Virus record (IMG/VR): IMGVR_UViG_3300046542_000227
Location: 62,001 to 126,000 of that record
From: a virus
Strand: one strand, 5' to 3'
DNA length: 64,000 nucleotides
Both the position numbers and the translations under genes were made by a program. A model generated the notes under the pieces. The model was not told where the DNA came from, did no database searches, and saw nothing but the letters and a program-made list of their open reading frames with translations. The number at the start of each line of letters is the position of its first letter. Position 1 is the first letter of the stretch. This document shows, piece by piece, positions 17,385 through 26,160 of this stretch.

Positions 17385-17846
17385 ATGTTTAATACAAAAG
17401 GCAACACTTGGGTAATTCCTGATCTAGGGCTACTGGACATTCCGGATCACTTGATTCGTATGCGTGATGCGTGGGCTATCGAAACCGATGTGGATACTTG
17501 GTGGGCATGGCGTGACGCGGATCACGGTTGGAACTACATGGACTCGCTGAAACAAGCAGCCGTGTTCGCTGTAACTATCGGCAGCCTTGAAACTGAAGAG
17601 GCCCGTGAGTACAACAAGCTCTATCGCAACGATCGCCTAACGCCTACTGGGGTGATCGGTGTGTTCTTCCGTTCGGGTCTGCGTCAAGCATACCACGTCA
17701 TCCTAGACGGTAAGGTTACGATCTTCCCGTATAACGATGGCAAAGGCTTCTGTAAGGCCGCTGCGGCGTCGGTAAAGCTTATGTCCGATAAGACTAAGGC
17801 TTTCATCAAGCGCGTCGAGGCTGACGCTACACTGCGTCTACCATAA
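17385..17846 (+). CDS. Unknown protein, 153 aa
   Basis: Begins after a promoter-like box and SD AAGGAAGAAGC. Acidic/aromatic protein with VDTWWAWRDADHGWNYMD near 45-60 and RQAYHVILDGKVTIFPYNDG near 105-124. Ends in a hairpin terminator. No family recognised. Confidence 0.8.
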   Translation: MFNTKGNTWVIPDLGLLDIPDHLIRMRDAWAIETDVDTWWAWRDADHGWNYMDSLKQAAVFAVTIGSLETEEAREYNKLYRNDRLTPTGVIGVFFRSGLRQAYHVILDGKVTIFPYNDGKGFCKAAAASVKLMSDKTKAFIKRVEADATLRLP

Positions 17847-17855
17847 TGAAATACT

Positions 17856-17882
17856 GTCCCTCCCTATTGGGAGGGACTTATG
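17856..17882 (+). terminator. Hairpin terminator followed by TTATGCCC
   Basis: GTCCCTCCC-TATT-GGGAGGGAC perfect stem then TTATGCCC. Confidence 0.75.
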
Positions 17883-17904
17883 CCCTGACCTTAGGAGAAT
17901 GCTT

Positions 17905-18084
17905 GTGCGGGTAGTGATTGGATTTTTTGAATTGGTTGGGGTGATTGTTGTAGTAGGTGGCCTACTGTGGTGGTGGATTAAGTCGAAGCTTGCTGCACGT
18001 CGTGAGCGTCGTCTTAAAGAACAGTTGGATCTCGCACGACAAGCGCAGGGTCCTACGGGTATGGCGGGTCGGGCAGGTAAATAA
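17905..18084 (+). CDS. Single-pass membrane protein, 59 aa
   Basis: The ATG at 17899 is too close to the TAGGAG SD; the GTG at 17905 has seven-base spacing and is preferred. A hydrophobic N-terminal segment (VIGFFELVGVIVVVGGLLWWWI, about residues 4-25) is followed by a very basic tail (KSKLAARRERRLKEQ), as in small membrane anchors with cytoplasmic positive tail. Function unknown. Confidence 0.65.
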   Translation: MRVVIGFFELVGVIVVVGGLLWWWIKSKLAARRERRLKEQLDLARQAQGPTGMAGRAGK

Positions 18085-18089
18085 GCAAA

Positions 18090-18119
18090 GGGTCCTTCGG
18101 GACCCTTATGCTGTCTTTT
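18090..18119 (+). terminator. Hairpin terminator with TTATGC tail
   Basis: GGGTCC-TTCG-GGACCC stem then TTATGCTGTCTTTTATTTTTT. Confidence 0.8.
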
Positions 18120-18172
18120 ATTTTTTACTTAGAATGTTAAGCTATGTGTAATCTTACATCTAAGGAACCAGC

Positions 18173-18604
18173 ATGAACTGCTTCATCGATTGTGAATTCA
18201 ATGGTGGTCATGGTGAGTTGATCTCCATGGCTATTATCAGCCAAGACGGTCAGCGTGTGTTCTATGAAGTCGTTGAACATACCCAACCTACTGTAGAGTG
18301 GGTTGCTGAGAACGTTATGCCCATCCTGAACAAAGCGCCGGTATCGATGGCAGTGTTCAAGGAACGGCTGAAGAAGTTCTTGGATGCCTTCCCTCGCCTG
18401 ACTCTGATCGCCGACCACATGGCCGATCTGTTCTACTTTGCCCAGAAAGTAATCGGGGCTGAAGGCTGGATGATGATGGACTACCCAGTCGATCTGCGGT
18501 TCGATCCGTTCATCTCTGCGAAAAAATCCACACAGAAACACAATGCTTTAGAAGACGCCAAAGCGGTGCGACTCTCCTGGCTCCAAACTAACGGTTTCAT
18601 TTAA
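18173..18604 (+). CDS. DnaQ-like 3'-5' exonuclease (DEDD family), 143 aa
   Basis: SD AAGGA, ATG. Exo I DCEFNGGHGELISMAI (residues 6-21, the D-x-E pair), Exo II-like region LIADHMADLFYF (about 82-93), Exo III HNALEDAKAVR (about 122-132) with the usual His and Asp. Shorter than proofreading subunits, like small phage 3'-5' exonucleases that trim DNA or RNA ends with divalent metal. Substrate unknown. Confidence 0.75.
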   Translation: MNCFIDCEFNGGHGELISMAIISQDGQRVFYEVVEHTQPTVEWVAENVMPILNKAPVSMAVFKERLKKFLDAFPRLTLIADHMADLFYFAQKVIGAEGWMMMDYPVDLRFDPFISAKKSTQKHNALEDAKAVRLSWLQTNGFI

Positions 18605-18630
18605 CTTTCGAACTCAAGGAATAGATCCTC

Positions 18631-19341
18631 ATGTCTGCTACCAAGAAGAAGCCTAAAAGCGGTAACACCCAACGTGCTGCGGATATCATTCGCGAGAACC
18701 CAACCCGCCGCTCGCGCGCTGAACGGGCCCTGGTTCAACTGACTACCACCAGCTACCCGCACTACCTGATCGGTAACATCGTTGCTGGTCTGCACGCCGG
18801 TGAAGAAAACGTTTCCAAGCAGGCTCTCGACATCGAGAACAAGTTCGGCATCCTCGACTTCGTTCGTGAGCTGACCCTGACTGCTGGCGAGACCACCGTT
18901 GCTTTCGACGTTGGTACCATCCGCATCGACCAGAACACCACCCGCGTTGATAACCAACTGGCCGGTGAACTGATCAAGCACGCTACCTTCACCTCGCCAG
19001 TGGCTGGCGTTGCGAACCTCGCCAAAGACGAGACCTTCGCCCGCAATCTGATCGACGTGTTCCACCGTAACCAGGTCCGCGGCATGACCCGCGTCCACGC
19101 TATCACCAATCCACACTGGAAGCTGGTCGAGAAGCGTCTGACTACTGGCAATGACAATGGCTTCGGTGGCCTGGGTCGTAGCGAGACCGTGTTCGAGATC
19201 ACCAGCGACGACGCTGCTGCACTGATCCGCAAAACGCTCGGTGGTGCATTGTTCAGCCTGATCCTGGGTGCTGACATCATCACCATCGTGGAAGGTGAAG
19301 TCACCAAGGAAATCACCTTCGTGGTACCGCCACGTAAGTGA
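18631..19341 (+). CDS. Unknown basic-N-terminal protein, 236 aa
   Basis: ATG after AAGGAATAGATCCTC. N-terminal 30 residues are Lys/Arg-rich (KKKPKSGNTQRAADIIRENP), suggesting nucleic-acid contact; remainder mixed alpha/beta with VAFDVGTIRIDQNTT and a hydrophobic stretch near the end (IRKTLGGALFSLILGADIITI). GC-rich third positions suggest high expression. Ends at the last + strand gene before a convergent minus-strand gene, separated by a bidirectional-looking terminator. Confidence 0.8.
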   Translation: MSATKKKPKSGNTQRAADIIRENPTRRSRAERALVQLTTTSYPHYLIGNIVAGLHAGEENVSKQALDIENKFGILDFVRELTLTAGETTVAFDVGTIRIDQNTTRVDNQLAGELIKHATFTSPVAGVANLAKDETFARNLIDVFHRNQVRGMTRVHAITNPHWKLVEKRLTTGNDNGFGGLGRSETVFEITSDDAAALIRKTLGGALFSLILGADIITIVEGEVTKEITFVVPPRK

Positions 19342-19346
19342 TAGCC

Positions 19347-19385
19347 GGACATAAGCCCCTGCCCGTAGGCAGGGGTTTTATGCCG
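19347..19385. terminator. Convergent-gene terminator with GGACATAA/TTATGCCG arms
   Basis: CCCCTGCC-CGTA-GGCAGGGG stem followed by TTTT on +; the arms make a longer imperfect palindrome. Lies between a + gene and a - gene. Confidence 0.8.
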
Positions 19386-19386
19386 T

Positions 19387-22380
19387 CTAGATCACACTGA
19401 TGGTTGTGCCATCAGCGTTTAACCGGTAACGTTTGAATCCTTCAATCGCATTGATCACCCGAGGGTAACCAAAGGCCTGATGGATGGTTACGCCAGGCGC
19501 TAACGCCCAAGCGCCATTCATATACCGGTAGACACGGTTGTTGAGGACGTCCAGGATAATGTCCCGACGATAACCGTCTGCGAACACGATGTTGTTGAAC
19601 GTAGCGAGTGGTTGAGACATTGCACCAAACCCGATTGGGGATGGTCCTTTGAACTTCGCCAGCTCTGGTATGTCGTTAAGGTTAAAGCTCATGTTGTAAG
19701 CAGGGTCGTAAGTAGCACCCGACCAAGCCGTAGCTTGAATCGTGAACTGATCACCACGACGCAGAATCTTCACTCGCTTAAAGGCACCCGACCAGCCACC
19801 AACGTCAGGACCTTGTACGACAGAGAGTTCCTTGTAGCGACCGTTTTGAGCCACCCAAGTATTCTTGTACTGGAAGTCTGTGCACAACACTTGGCTAGGC
19901 CAAATCGGACGGTTCTCGTAGTTACGAGCACCACGGGTGAGCACCAGATCCAATGTATGGTTTTGCCCTGCGACATCGTCCCGTACGAAACCTAGGACAA
20001 CCCCAATGAAGTCATCGTCACCGTTGGTAGACTTGAGGGTTACTTCCAAGTCATAGTCGAGTACCGAGTAGTCTGAGATAAAGCCTGTCCAGCCACCCGT
20101 GTTGTTTGGCTGTACTGCCGAACCTAAGACATCGTCCCAATACCAAGCCGCAGCATCCGCCGTTGGTGTGGTCCCTTTAGGGAACCAAGCATCTGCGTTG
20201 AAGCGACTCCAGTTATCGAAGATCTGTTTCGGGGTAGGTGGTACGAGACGTGCCAGTGCATCAATCACGCCGGCGTTAGTATCGTAGGCAAACGCGTTAA
20301 CATCACTGAGGGCAATGTTACCCTCCATGTAGTTACGCAGTTGGTAGATGTTCTTGGCGTGAGCAGGACTGTAGACCATCGGATAGAAAGCACCGACTTC
20401 AGCCATGGCCTTCTCTACCGCACGCACCCGGTAAGTTCCCGGAGCACTCGGAGCGATCAGACCAACCACGTTAGCCAAAGCGTTCAGGTCGTTGATGTCA
20501 GGTTGAATCCGGTTGACGTTGAGTGTACGACTGTAGGTGAACGGAGATTCGATCGCTGCTCGGATGGTGTCACCGTGGTTAACCCGCACAGCTTCACCCG
20601 AGTACCACAGTTCATTCGACCCGTTGGTTTCATCGTAGGATACTTCACCCACTTTTATCCCATTGCGGTAGATAGAGCCTGCCAGTGACCCTAGACCGGC
20701 ACCAATCAATTTCACCACAGGCTTAGCCCGGAAGTTCCATCCTACATCCACCGACGTCAGGTTGTTGCCCTGAGCGTCTTTGAACTCGATGATCTCACCG
20801 GTAGCGACGTTGTACACGAAGGTATACGTCTGGATGCTCCCGTCAGCCATCTTCAGTAGGAAGTAGATCTTGTTGGCGCCAGTGCCCACCGTAGTGTTAG
20901 GCATGGCCCCTGGTGCAATCAGGGTGGCTGTGGTAACAATCACCTTCGACTCTGAACCACCAGCAATGATAGACTCATCGTTATCCAAACCGTCGTAGAG
21001 CGGATGATCGCCGTAGGTTGACCGGAGGAATCCCACATTGACCGGGAAGCGGTCGTAGTTACCGGTAAAGAAAGCACCGAACTGTACGGCGATACGGTTA
21101 GCCGTACCATAGAAGCCTGCACCCAACGGACCAGTCACCTGAGCGATATCGGTCTGCACGTTGCTACCATGGTCAGTGATCAGTGCGATCCCATTACCCT
21201 GGGCCCGATACGTGGCAAAGTCAGTTACCGAACCCGGGGTGATCCGGGCGACGTTGCTTATATCGTACGCTGTGGAGAACACCACCACCGCACAGTACTG
21301 ATTCAGTTCTGCAAGGTTAGTGGCGATCGTACCGCCGTAGTCAGTGTGGTCTTTGATCGTTGGGATAAACCCAGCTGCCGCACAGATGCGATTGATACTG
21401 ACAGCGAACCCGTACATGTCCGTGTTCTTGATGCTGTAGTTGATCCCTTCACCGGCTTGGTCACCGATGAACAGGATCTTCTTGTTACCCGCTGCTACCT
21501 TAGCCGGGTTAGCAATAAACCGCAGGCAGTTGAACAAGTACTTAAACGAACCGGTCAAACGCGAACGTGGGTCGTAGATGTACTTGGACGTACCACTGTA
21601 ACCAGAAGCACCGGCTTCAGTGGATGTCGAGTTAGGGAGCTTGATCTTGTCTTTAAACAAGACGGCTTTGATCGAGCCAGCCGAGTCCAGGATGTAGACT
21701 TCCTTAAAGCGGGTGTAGAACACACCCGGAATCTCACCCTCGTAAGCCAGGCTCCACTTAATGAACGTATAACCAGCAGCCGGCGACAAGTCAATGACAC
21801 GGTGATACCATTGACCAACGGCTAAGGTACCGAGATCAGACGCTGGATGTGCCGCGAGACCGTTCTGGTCTTTCATTACACCCGGACCTGCACCGCCCCA
21901 ATCACGAATGGAGTAATGTGTCGCATCAATAGCAGGGTTTGCTGCAGTGATCGCATCAATACCCACACGCGCATCGATACTGTTGGTCAACATGTCGTAC
22001 ACTAACTTGTCACCGGGGGCGATAGTTACTTGCACGTCGGTGAAGGCGTCGTAGTAATACGTGTTGCCAGTGGCCCCAGCATCACGGGTACCTTTGTACT
22101 CCATACTGAACAGGGAATCGATCCCGGCTTCTGGAGCATAGGTGTTGTAGAACTTAGGGAAGCCGCCGTCGTACACCACATTCCCCGTACCATCCTGCGT
22201 TACCGCAATAAATGGGTTTGGTGGGGTCAGTGTGTCGTAGGCGATGTATTGCGACAAAGAAGGTGGTAGTCCATTCACCGAGTAGGCTACTTGTACCACA
22301 GCCGGGTCAAACGTCCAATGGACCGTTTGCGCACTAGGGAGACCCCCCGGTGGAATGCTAGGCGTGACTGAGTTAGCCAT
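19387..22380 (-). CDS. Large virion/fibre protein with lectin-like C-terminus, 997 aa
   Basis: Minus strand, 8 nt after the 123-aa gene. N-terminal 130 residues Pro/Thr rich. Residues about 298-465 resemble a flavodoxin-like ThuA/GATase1 fold: ILFIGDQAGEG, CAVVVFSTAYDIS, YRAQGNGIALITDHG and HPLYDGLD. Residues about 765-925 have a concanavalin-like beta-sandwich pattern (YDLEVTLKSTNGDDDFIGVVLGF, FGAMSQPLATFNNIVFADG), typical of carbohydrate-binding phage fibre domains. C-terminus ends RYRLNADGTTISVI. Likely a tail fibre or spike. The ThuA-like assignment is weak; fibre role inferred from size and composition. Confidence 0.7.
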   Translation of the reverse strand: MANSVTPSIPPGGLPSAQTVHWTFDPAVVQVAYSVNGLPPSLSQYIAYDTLTPPNPFIAVTQDGTGNVVYDGGFPKFYNTYAPEAGIDSLFSMEYKGTRDAGATGNTYYYDAFTDVQVTIAPGDKLVYDMLTNSIDARVGIDAITAANPAIDATHYSIRDWGGAGPGVMKDQNGLAAHPASDLGTLAVGQWYHRVIDLSPAAGYTFIKWSLAYEGEIPGVFYTRFKEVYILDSAGSIKAVLFKDKIKLPNSTSTEAGASGYSGTSKYIYDPRSRLTGSFKYLFNCLRFIANPAKVAAGNKKILFIGDQAGEGINYSIKNTDMYGFAVSINRICAAAGFIPTIKDHTDYGGTIATNLAELNQYCAVVVFSTAYDISNVARITPGSVTDFATYRAQGNGIALITDHGSNVQTDIAQVTGPLGAGFYGTANRIAVQFGAFFTGNYDRFPVNVGFLRSTYGDHPLYDGLDNDESIIAGGSESKVIVTTATLIAPGAMPNTTVGTGANKIYFLLKMADGSIQTYTFVYNVATGEIIEFKDAQGNNLTSVDVGWNFRAKPVVKLIGAGLGSLAGSIYRNGIKVGEVSYDETNGSNELWYSGEAVRVNHGDTIRAAIESPFTYSRTLNVNRIQPDINDLNALANVVGLIAPSAPGTYRVRAVEKAMAEVGAFYPMVYSPAHAKNIYQLRNYMEGNIALSDVNAFAYDTNAGVIDALARLVPPTPKQIFDNWSRFNADAWFPKGTTPTADAAAWYWDDVLGSAVQPNNTGGWTGFISDYSVLDYDLEVTLKSTNGDDDFIGVVLGFVRDDVAGQNHTLDLVLTRGARNYENRPIWPSQVLCTDFQYKNTWVAQNGRYKELSVVQGPDVGGWSGAFKRVKILRRGDQFTIQATAWSGATYDPAYNMSFNLNDIPELAKFKGPSPIGFGAMSQPLATFNNIVFADGYRRDIILDVLNNRVYRYMNGAWALAPGVTIHQAFGYPRVINAIEGFKRYRLNADGTTISVI

Positions 22381-22388
22381 GGGTCACC

Positions 22389-22760
22389 TTATGGCAGGCG
22401 TTTGAACGGGCGGTCGATACGCACCAGTACAGTAGCGGCAGTACCGCGGTACAAACGGATACGGATAGCACCGTTGGTTTTGATACCACCGGACACAGTC
22501 GATTCAGCGTCGATGAAATAACCGTTGGTGTCAGAACCCACTTGGTCATCGAGCAGCTTGACCGAGATACGCGCCGACGACAAATCGAACTGGGCGTTAT
22601 CAGTTGGCATCAACGTAACCAGGCTGTAGTCCTTGGTGCCGTTAGCGGGGATAGTGACCTGTTCGAAGACCAACGGCTTACCACCTGCCTTGGCGAAGTG
22701 CAGCAGCTTCTGGACCATGGCGGTGAACTTTGTAACGAAGGCAGCGGATTTCGTAGTCAT
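22389..22760 (-). CDS. Small partner of the large minus-strand virion gene, 123 aa
   Basis: SD AAAGAGGTATATT before ATG (reverse strand). Helical N-terminus (KSAAFVTKFTAMVQKLLHFAKAGG) followed by a beta-rich region ending IRIRLYRGTAATVLVRIDRPF, the type of fold seen in small head/tail decoration or adaptor proteins. Cotranscribed with and upstream of the 997-aa gene, so may be its partner. Confidence 0.65.
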   Translation of the reverse strand: MTTKSAAFVTKFTAMVQKLLHFAKAGGKPLVFEQVTIPANGTKDYSLVTLMPTDNAQFDLSSARISVKLLDDQVGSDTNGYFIDAESTVSGGIKTNGAIRIRLYRGTAATVLVRIDRPFKRLP

Positions 22761-22791
22761 GAATATACCTCTTTGCTTGAATTTACTTGGG

Positions 22792-22801
22792 GTCTATATC
22801 A
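22792..22801 (+). promoter_or_regulatory. GTCTATATCA promoter-like box
   Basis: Copy of the recurring box just before the GIY-YIG gene; it lies in the intergenic space and would drive the + strand. Confidence 0.5.
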
Positions 22802-22829
22802 TTTCGCTGAAGGAACACTGGAGATAGCC

Positions 22830-23621
22830 GTGAACCCAAGAACCAATATCGCTGGGACCTATCCAGCCGACATCGCAACATACATACTGACCAATAAAGC
22901 GACTGGTCAATTCTACATGGGTTCGACGAATAATCTAGCCCGCCGTCTCAATCGTCACCGTAACGATCTTGAGAAAGGCACCCATCATTCCGACAAGTTA
23001 CAGTCTCAATTCTTCGGTTGGGAACACATCGAAATTGAATACACGATACATGCAGATCACGAGGCTGCTCTGCAAGCGGAACAGTGTCAGATCGATGAGC
23101 TCTATCTAGACCCGCTTTGCTGTAATGTTTCAACATGGTCACATGGTTTCTGGGGCGGTGCTTACGGTAAGCCTCAGGAGGTTAGGGATCGTGCTGCAAA
23201 TAAACTGAGAGGTTATAAACACACGGACGAGTTCAAGGAGAAGTGTCGGCAACGTATGCTCGGTTCGGTAATGTCCGCCGATCAAAAGGAGAAGATATCT
23301 GAGGCACTGTTAGGTCGTGTTGTCAGTGATCAGACACGCCAGCGGATTAGTGCTGCGCAAAAGGGTCGTGTCGACCCCAGTAAGTTTGGTCCGACTAGGG
23401 CATTAAAGGCAGTTGAAACGAAACGACTTAATGGAACGATGGGACACACAGAGGCATCTAAAGCCAAGATCGCTGCGGCTAACTTTAAATCCGTCGTGAT
23501 TGAGGGGGTAACCTATCCTTCACTTCAAGATGCCGGAGAGATACTCGGTTATGGTCGTCAGACGGTGGCCTATCGACTTAATTCTCCTAGTCGCAAATTT
23601 AAGGATTGGAATTGGGCTTAA
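22830..23621 (+). CDS. GIY-YIG homing endonuclease, 263 aa
   Basis: GTG start after GGAGATAGCC. N-terminal GIY-YIG nuclease: YILTNKATGQFYMGSTNNLARRLNRH (Tyr-Ile-Leu variant of GIY, Phe-Tyr-Met-Gly for YIG) with the catalytic Arg region, followed by a Glu/Gln helix. Repeated basic segments in the middle (NUMOD-like, HTDEFKEKCRQRMLG, ALLGRVVSDQTRQRI, HTEASKAKIAAANF) and a C-terminal SLQDAGEILGYGRQTVAYRL helix-turn-helix typical of DNA-binding NUMOD1. It sits on the + strand in a minus-strand region, between the helicase and virion genes, consistent with a mobile insertion. Catalytic Glu not checked. Confidence 0.82.
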   Translation: MNPRTNIAGTYPADIATYILTNKATGQFYMGSTNNLARRLNRHRNDLEKGTHHSDKLQSQFFGWEHIEIEYTIHADHEAALQAEQCQIDELYLDPLCCNVSTWSHGFWGGAYGKPQEVRDRAANKLRGYKHTDEFKEKCRQRMLGSVMSADQKEKISEALLGRVVSDQTRQRISAAQKGRVDPSKFGPTRALKAVETKRLNGTMGHTEASKAKIAAANFKSVVIEGVTYPSLQDAGEILGYGRQTVAYRLNSPSRKFKDWNWA

Positions 23622-23628
23622 CGGCATA

Positions 23629-23665
23629 GAGGGTGGCATTGCCACCCTCAGCCTTTTTCTTTTTA
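23629..23665 (+). terminator. Terminator after GIY-YIG gene
   Basis: GAGGGTGGC-ATT-GCCACCCTC stem with GCCTTTTTCTTTTT, convergent with the helicase gene. Confidence 0.8.
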
Positions 23666-25849
23666 CCAGCCAACAAACCCAGAGGATTGTGTTGAGTGTT
23701 TCGGAAGATCCCCTGCGAGATCGATACCGTAGTTGTTGAAGTGGGAACCCAATACTGCGTTGAATGCACCAGTATCGTCGTAGCCTGTTTGGTTGGCTAT
23801 TTCAACATCAAAATCCTCTAGTGATTCAGTAATGGCAAAGGGTGATTTGATTCCCATGATCTGCTCCACTTGCGACATGCTCCACTGGAGTATGTCCGAA
23901 GAGCGGGTAGAGATGTTAGCCTCTTCACCGGTATCCAAGTGGCACTGGTAAACAGTGGTCTGGGTGTCAGCACCGATACGGTGGATACGCGAGATTGCCT
24001 GTTCCTGAATGTAAGCACGGAACGGGGCATTGATCATGATCATGGTATCCGCCATCACCAGCGGTACAGCAGTCGACAACGAGTTGTACGTAGCGATCAA
24101 CGGATTGAGGGCTTCGTCTTGTTCGAACTTCTTGACGATCAGAGCGAGTTCATTGTTAGTCTTGCCGTATACTACCAGCGGACTCAGGTCAACGGACTTA
24201 CACTGTTCAGAAGCAGCTACCAGCGCTTCAACGAACGAGGTGAATACCAGCGTCTTCTTCATGGTAGTGTCAGCGATAGCCACGAAGTCGATGTGTTTAA
24301 CCATCTCAACGTGACACTCGATACGCTTACGTCCAAGCACACGGCCCAGACATTCACCCTGGATCTTCAGCTTGGTGTACTTGATCACCGACTTGATATC
24401 ACGGAACTCCTTCACCATCTCCTTAGGCAGGGATGGCTCGAAGTAGCGTTTCTCGTAAAGGTTAGTATACGCAATCTCTTCGCCGATGTAACGCGGGTCA
24501 GGGTTAGCGATTACCGTCTTCAACGTTTCACGGTACTTCTTGTATTCCATCTTCTGCGCTGCTGCACGCAACGTGTCTTCATGGAGTACCAAGCAGCGTT
24601 CCCAGAAACGTTCGTCATCCTTACGTCGTTTCTTGTAATACTCAACCCGTTCTTGGATAAATGCATCCATCACAGTACGGATCGCCGACAGGGTGTACAA
24701 CTTAGCCGTAGGCATCTTGACAGCAATGGTCTTCATGATCGGCTTGTCGAGCTTCAACGCCGACTTCTCGATCTTGTACGAGATCAGACCCATGCGGTTC
24801 TTCAGGATGTCCAGACCTTTGTTGCCGTCCTTACCGAAGATCTTACGGAAGCGCTCTTGCACTTGATCCGTGAACAATGGATCGAGGGTGATCAGCAACG
24901 GGATCAGTTCAGCACCCATGGCTTTAACCGGCGTACCCGAAGCTGGGATGATGTTCTTGCACTCAAGCTTCTTGCAGACTTCAATGAACTGCTGAGTCCG
25001 CATCGATTTGATCTCGTTGAGGTTGTGCGACTCATCGAGGATAATCACCGAGTTGTTAGCAGCCAATGCGCCATTGTTGATCAGGGTCAACAGCTTATCG
25101 AGGGCCTCGTAATGAACGATAACAATCCGCTCATTGTTGTAAGGCTTACCGAACTCAGCAACCCAGTAGGACTGCTGCTCTTTGTATTCCTCAACGACGG
25201 TCTTTTGCCATACGCGCTGGGTGGCGTTCTTCGGACAGATCACAATGATCTTGTCAGCATCTACACCTTCGGCTACGTACAGGGCGCCCATGGTCTTACC
25301 GGAACCTGCTGCACCGGCTAGCAGATAACCATTGAGACCGTACTGATCGACGACAGTATCGTAAGTATCGAGGAACCCATATTGGTGATCGAGTGGGGTC
25401 TTGTAGAAGCGCTTGTAGTTCGCCTTGTTCAAACGACCTACTGGATCGACAGTCGGCAGGGTCTTACCGATCCACGTCTTCTCGAACAGTTCCTTACGGA
25501 TGTTGTTGAGGACACGAACCGAAGTACCAGTTCGAGACTGGATCAACAAGTCGAGCATATAGACAACGTCAGTCGCAAAGAACTTATAGAAGCTGAAGCT
25601 ACTACGACCGAAGGTGTTGAACATGTGCATGGCGATCTTGGACGTTTTCCAGACCTTGGCCATGTCACGTTGCATGACGTCAGCAGGAACCCCTTCCACG
25701 ATAATCTCAGTGGCGGTTTCCTTTACGTTGATAGCACCGAAGGCTCGACGAAAACCTGCGAACATTTCCATGCTGGGTTGTTCGATCATAAATGCCGGAT
25801 TGAAGTGTGGCTGCCGGCCTAGCTGTGGCTCAGATAGTTGATGCTGCAT
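23663..25849 (-). CDS. SNF2-like superfamily 2 helicase/ATPase, 728 aa
   Basis: Helicase domain: Walker A GAAGSGKT (about residues 178-185), Walker B LDESHN (about 273, a DESH variant of DExH), motif III ASGTPV (about 303), C-terminal lobe with VFTSFVEALVAASEQ, motif V-like region and motif VI QAISRIHRIGAD (about 615-626). N-terminal 150 residues carry a family-specific extension. In SF2/SNF2 phage proteins this translocates on DNA; likely role in phage replication, recombination or transcription. The antisense 483-aa frame is a shadow. Confidence 0.85.
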   Translation of the reverse strand: MQHQLSEPQLGRQPHFNPAFMIEQPSMEMFAGFRRAFGAINVKETATEIIVEGVPADVMQRDMAKVWKTSKIAMHMFNTFGRSSFSFYKFFATDVVYMLDLLIQSRTGTSVRVLNNIRKELFEKTWIGKTLPTVDPVGRLNKANYKRFYKTPLDHQYGFLDTYDTVVDQYGLNGYLLAGAAGSGKTMGALYVAEGVDADKIIVICPKNATQRVWQKTVVEEYKEQQSYWVAEFGKPYNNERIVIVHYEALDKLLTLINNGALAANNSVIILDESHNLNEIKSMRTQQFIEVCKKLECKNIIPASGTPVKAMGAELIPLLITLDPLFTDQVQERFRKIFGKDGNKGLDILKNRMGLISYKIEKSALKLDKPIMKTIAVKMPTAKLYTLSAIRTVMDAFIQERVEYYKKRRKDDERFWERCLVLHEDTLRAAAQKMEYKKYRETLKTVIANPDPRYIGEEIAYTNLYEKRYFEPSLPKEMVKEFRDIKSVIKYTKLKIQGECLGRVLGRKRIECHVEMVKHIDFVAIADTTMKKTLVFTSFVEALVAASEQCKSVDLSPLVVYGKTNNELALIVKKFEQDEALNPLIATYNSLSTAVPLVMADTMIMINAPFRAYIQEQAISRIHRIGADTQTTVYQCHLDTGEEANISTRSSDILQWSMSQVEQIMGIKSPFAITESLEDFDVEIANQTGYDDTGAFNAVLGSHFNNYGIDLAGDLPKHSTQSSGFVGW

Positions 25850-25914
25850 GGGGTGCCCTATGTTCTAAGGTAGTTAGACTATAAAATTAGCTTCTTTTGC
25901 CTAGCATGTATTGT

Positions 25915-26073
25915 ATGTACGAGGTTTCGACAGAAACCTGAGTAGGAGGTGATCCAGCTCTCGCGGTAATCGTATCCCCCGAATCACTGATGGCATTGCT
26001 GTGAAGCTGACGCCGGGCGATTCACAGGCACCTTGTACGGTATAGAGCCAGCCCGGGCCCTGGGCTGGTTTTA
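25915..26073 (+). ncRNA. Candidate small RNA with 16S rRNA 3'-end complementarity
   Basis: Order: TATG element at 25913, hairpin (25922-25939), single-stranded GGAGGTGATCCAGC (25945-25958) that is exactly complementary to GCTGGATCACCTCC near the 3' end of pseudomonad-type 16S rRNA, stem (25999-26027), then a terminator hairpin with TTTTATGCC. No start codon follows the SD-like stretch at normal spacing except a seven-codon GTG mini-ORF, so it does not look like a normal ribosome-binding site. RNA existence is inferred. Confidence 0.45.
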
Positions 26074-26078
26074 TGCCG
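26048..26078 (+). terminator. Terminator with CGGTATA/TATGCCG arms
   Basis: CCAGCCC/GGGCTGG stem with TTTTATGCCG, ending the candidate small RNA. Confidence 0.7.
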
Positions 26079-26085
26079 TTTAAAG

Positions 26086-26095
26086 CCTATATCAC
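26086..26095 (+). promoter_or_regulatory. CCTATATCAC promoter-like box
   Basis: Recurring box 65 nt upstream of the gene at 26161. Confidence 0.55.
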
Positions 26096-26123
26096 GAAAG
26101 GGAACATCTACTCAGCACCCTAA

Positions 26124-26133
26124 GTCTATATGG
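26124..26133 (+). promoter_or_regulatory. GTCTATATGG box (variant)
   Basis: Second CTATAT element 28 nt before the gene at 26161; could be a second start or an overlapping operator. Confidence 0.4.
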
Positions 26134-26160
26134 GGTCTGTCTCCTGTAATAGAGGCTTTT

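Larger units (their letters stand above)
25850..26160. other. 311-nt divergent intergenic region
   Basis: No ORF of note. Holds a TATG element, hairpin AGGTTTC-GACA-GAAACCT (25922-25939), a 14-nt complement of the 16S rRNA 3' end (25945-25958), a stem CTGTGAA/TTCACAG (25999-26027), a terminator and two CTATAT boxes for the downstream genes. Confidence 0.7.

Noticed and set aside
23870-25321. Plus-strand ORF (483 aa) opposite the helicase
   Set aside because: The helicase motifs are on the minus strand; the + product has none and no SD.
25945-25958. Fragment of a 16S rRNA gene
   Set aside because: Only 14 nt and in the complementary sense; no other rRNA sequence nearby.
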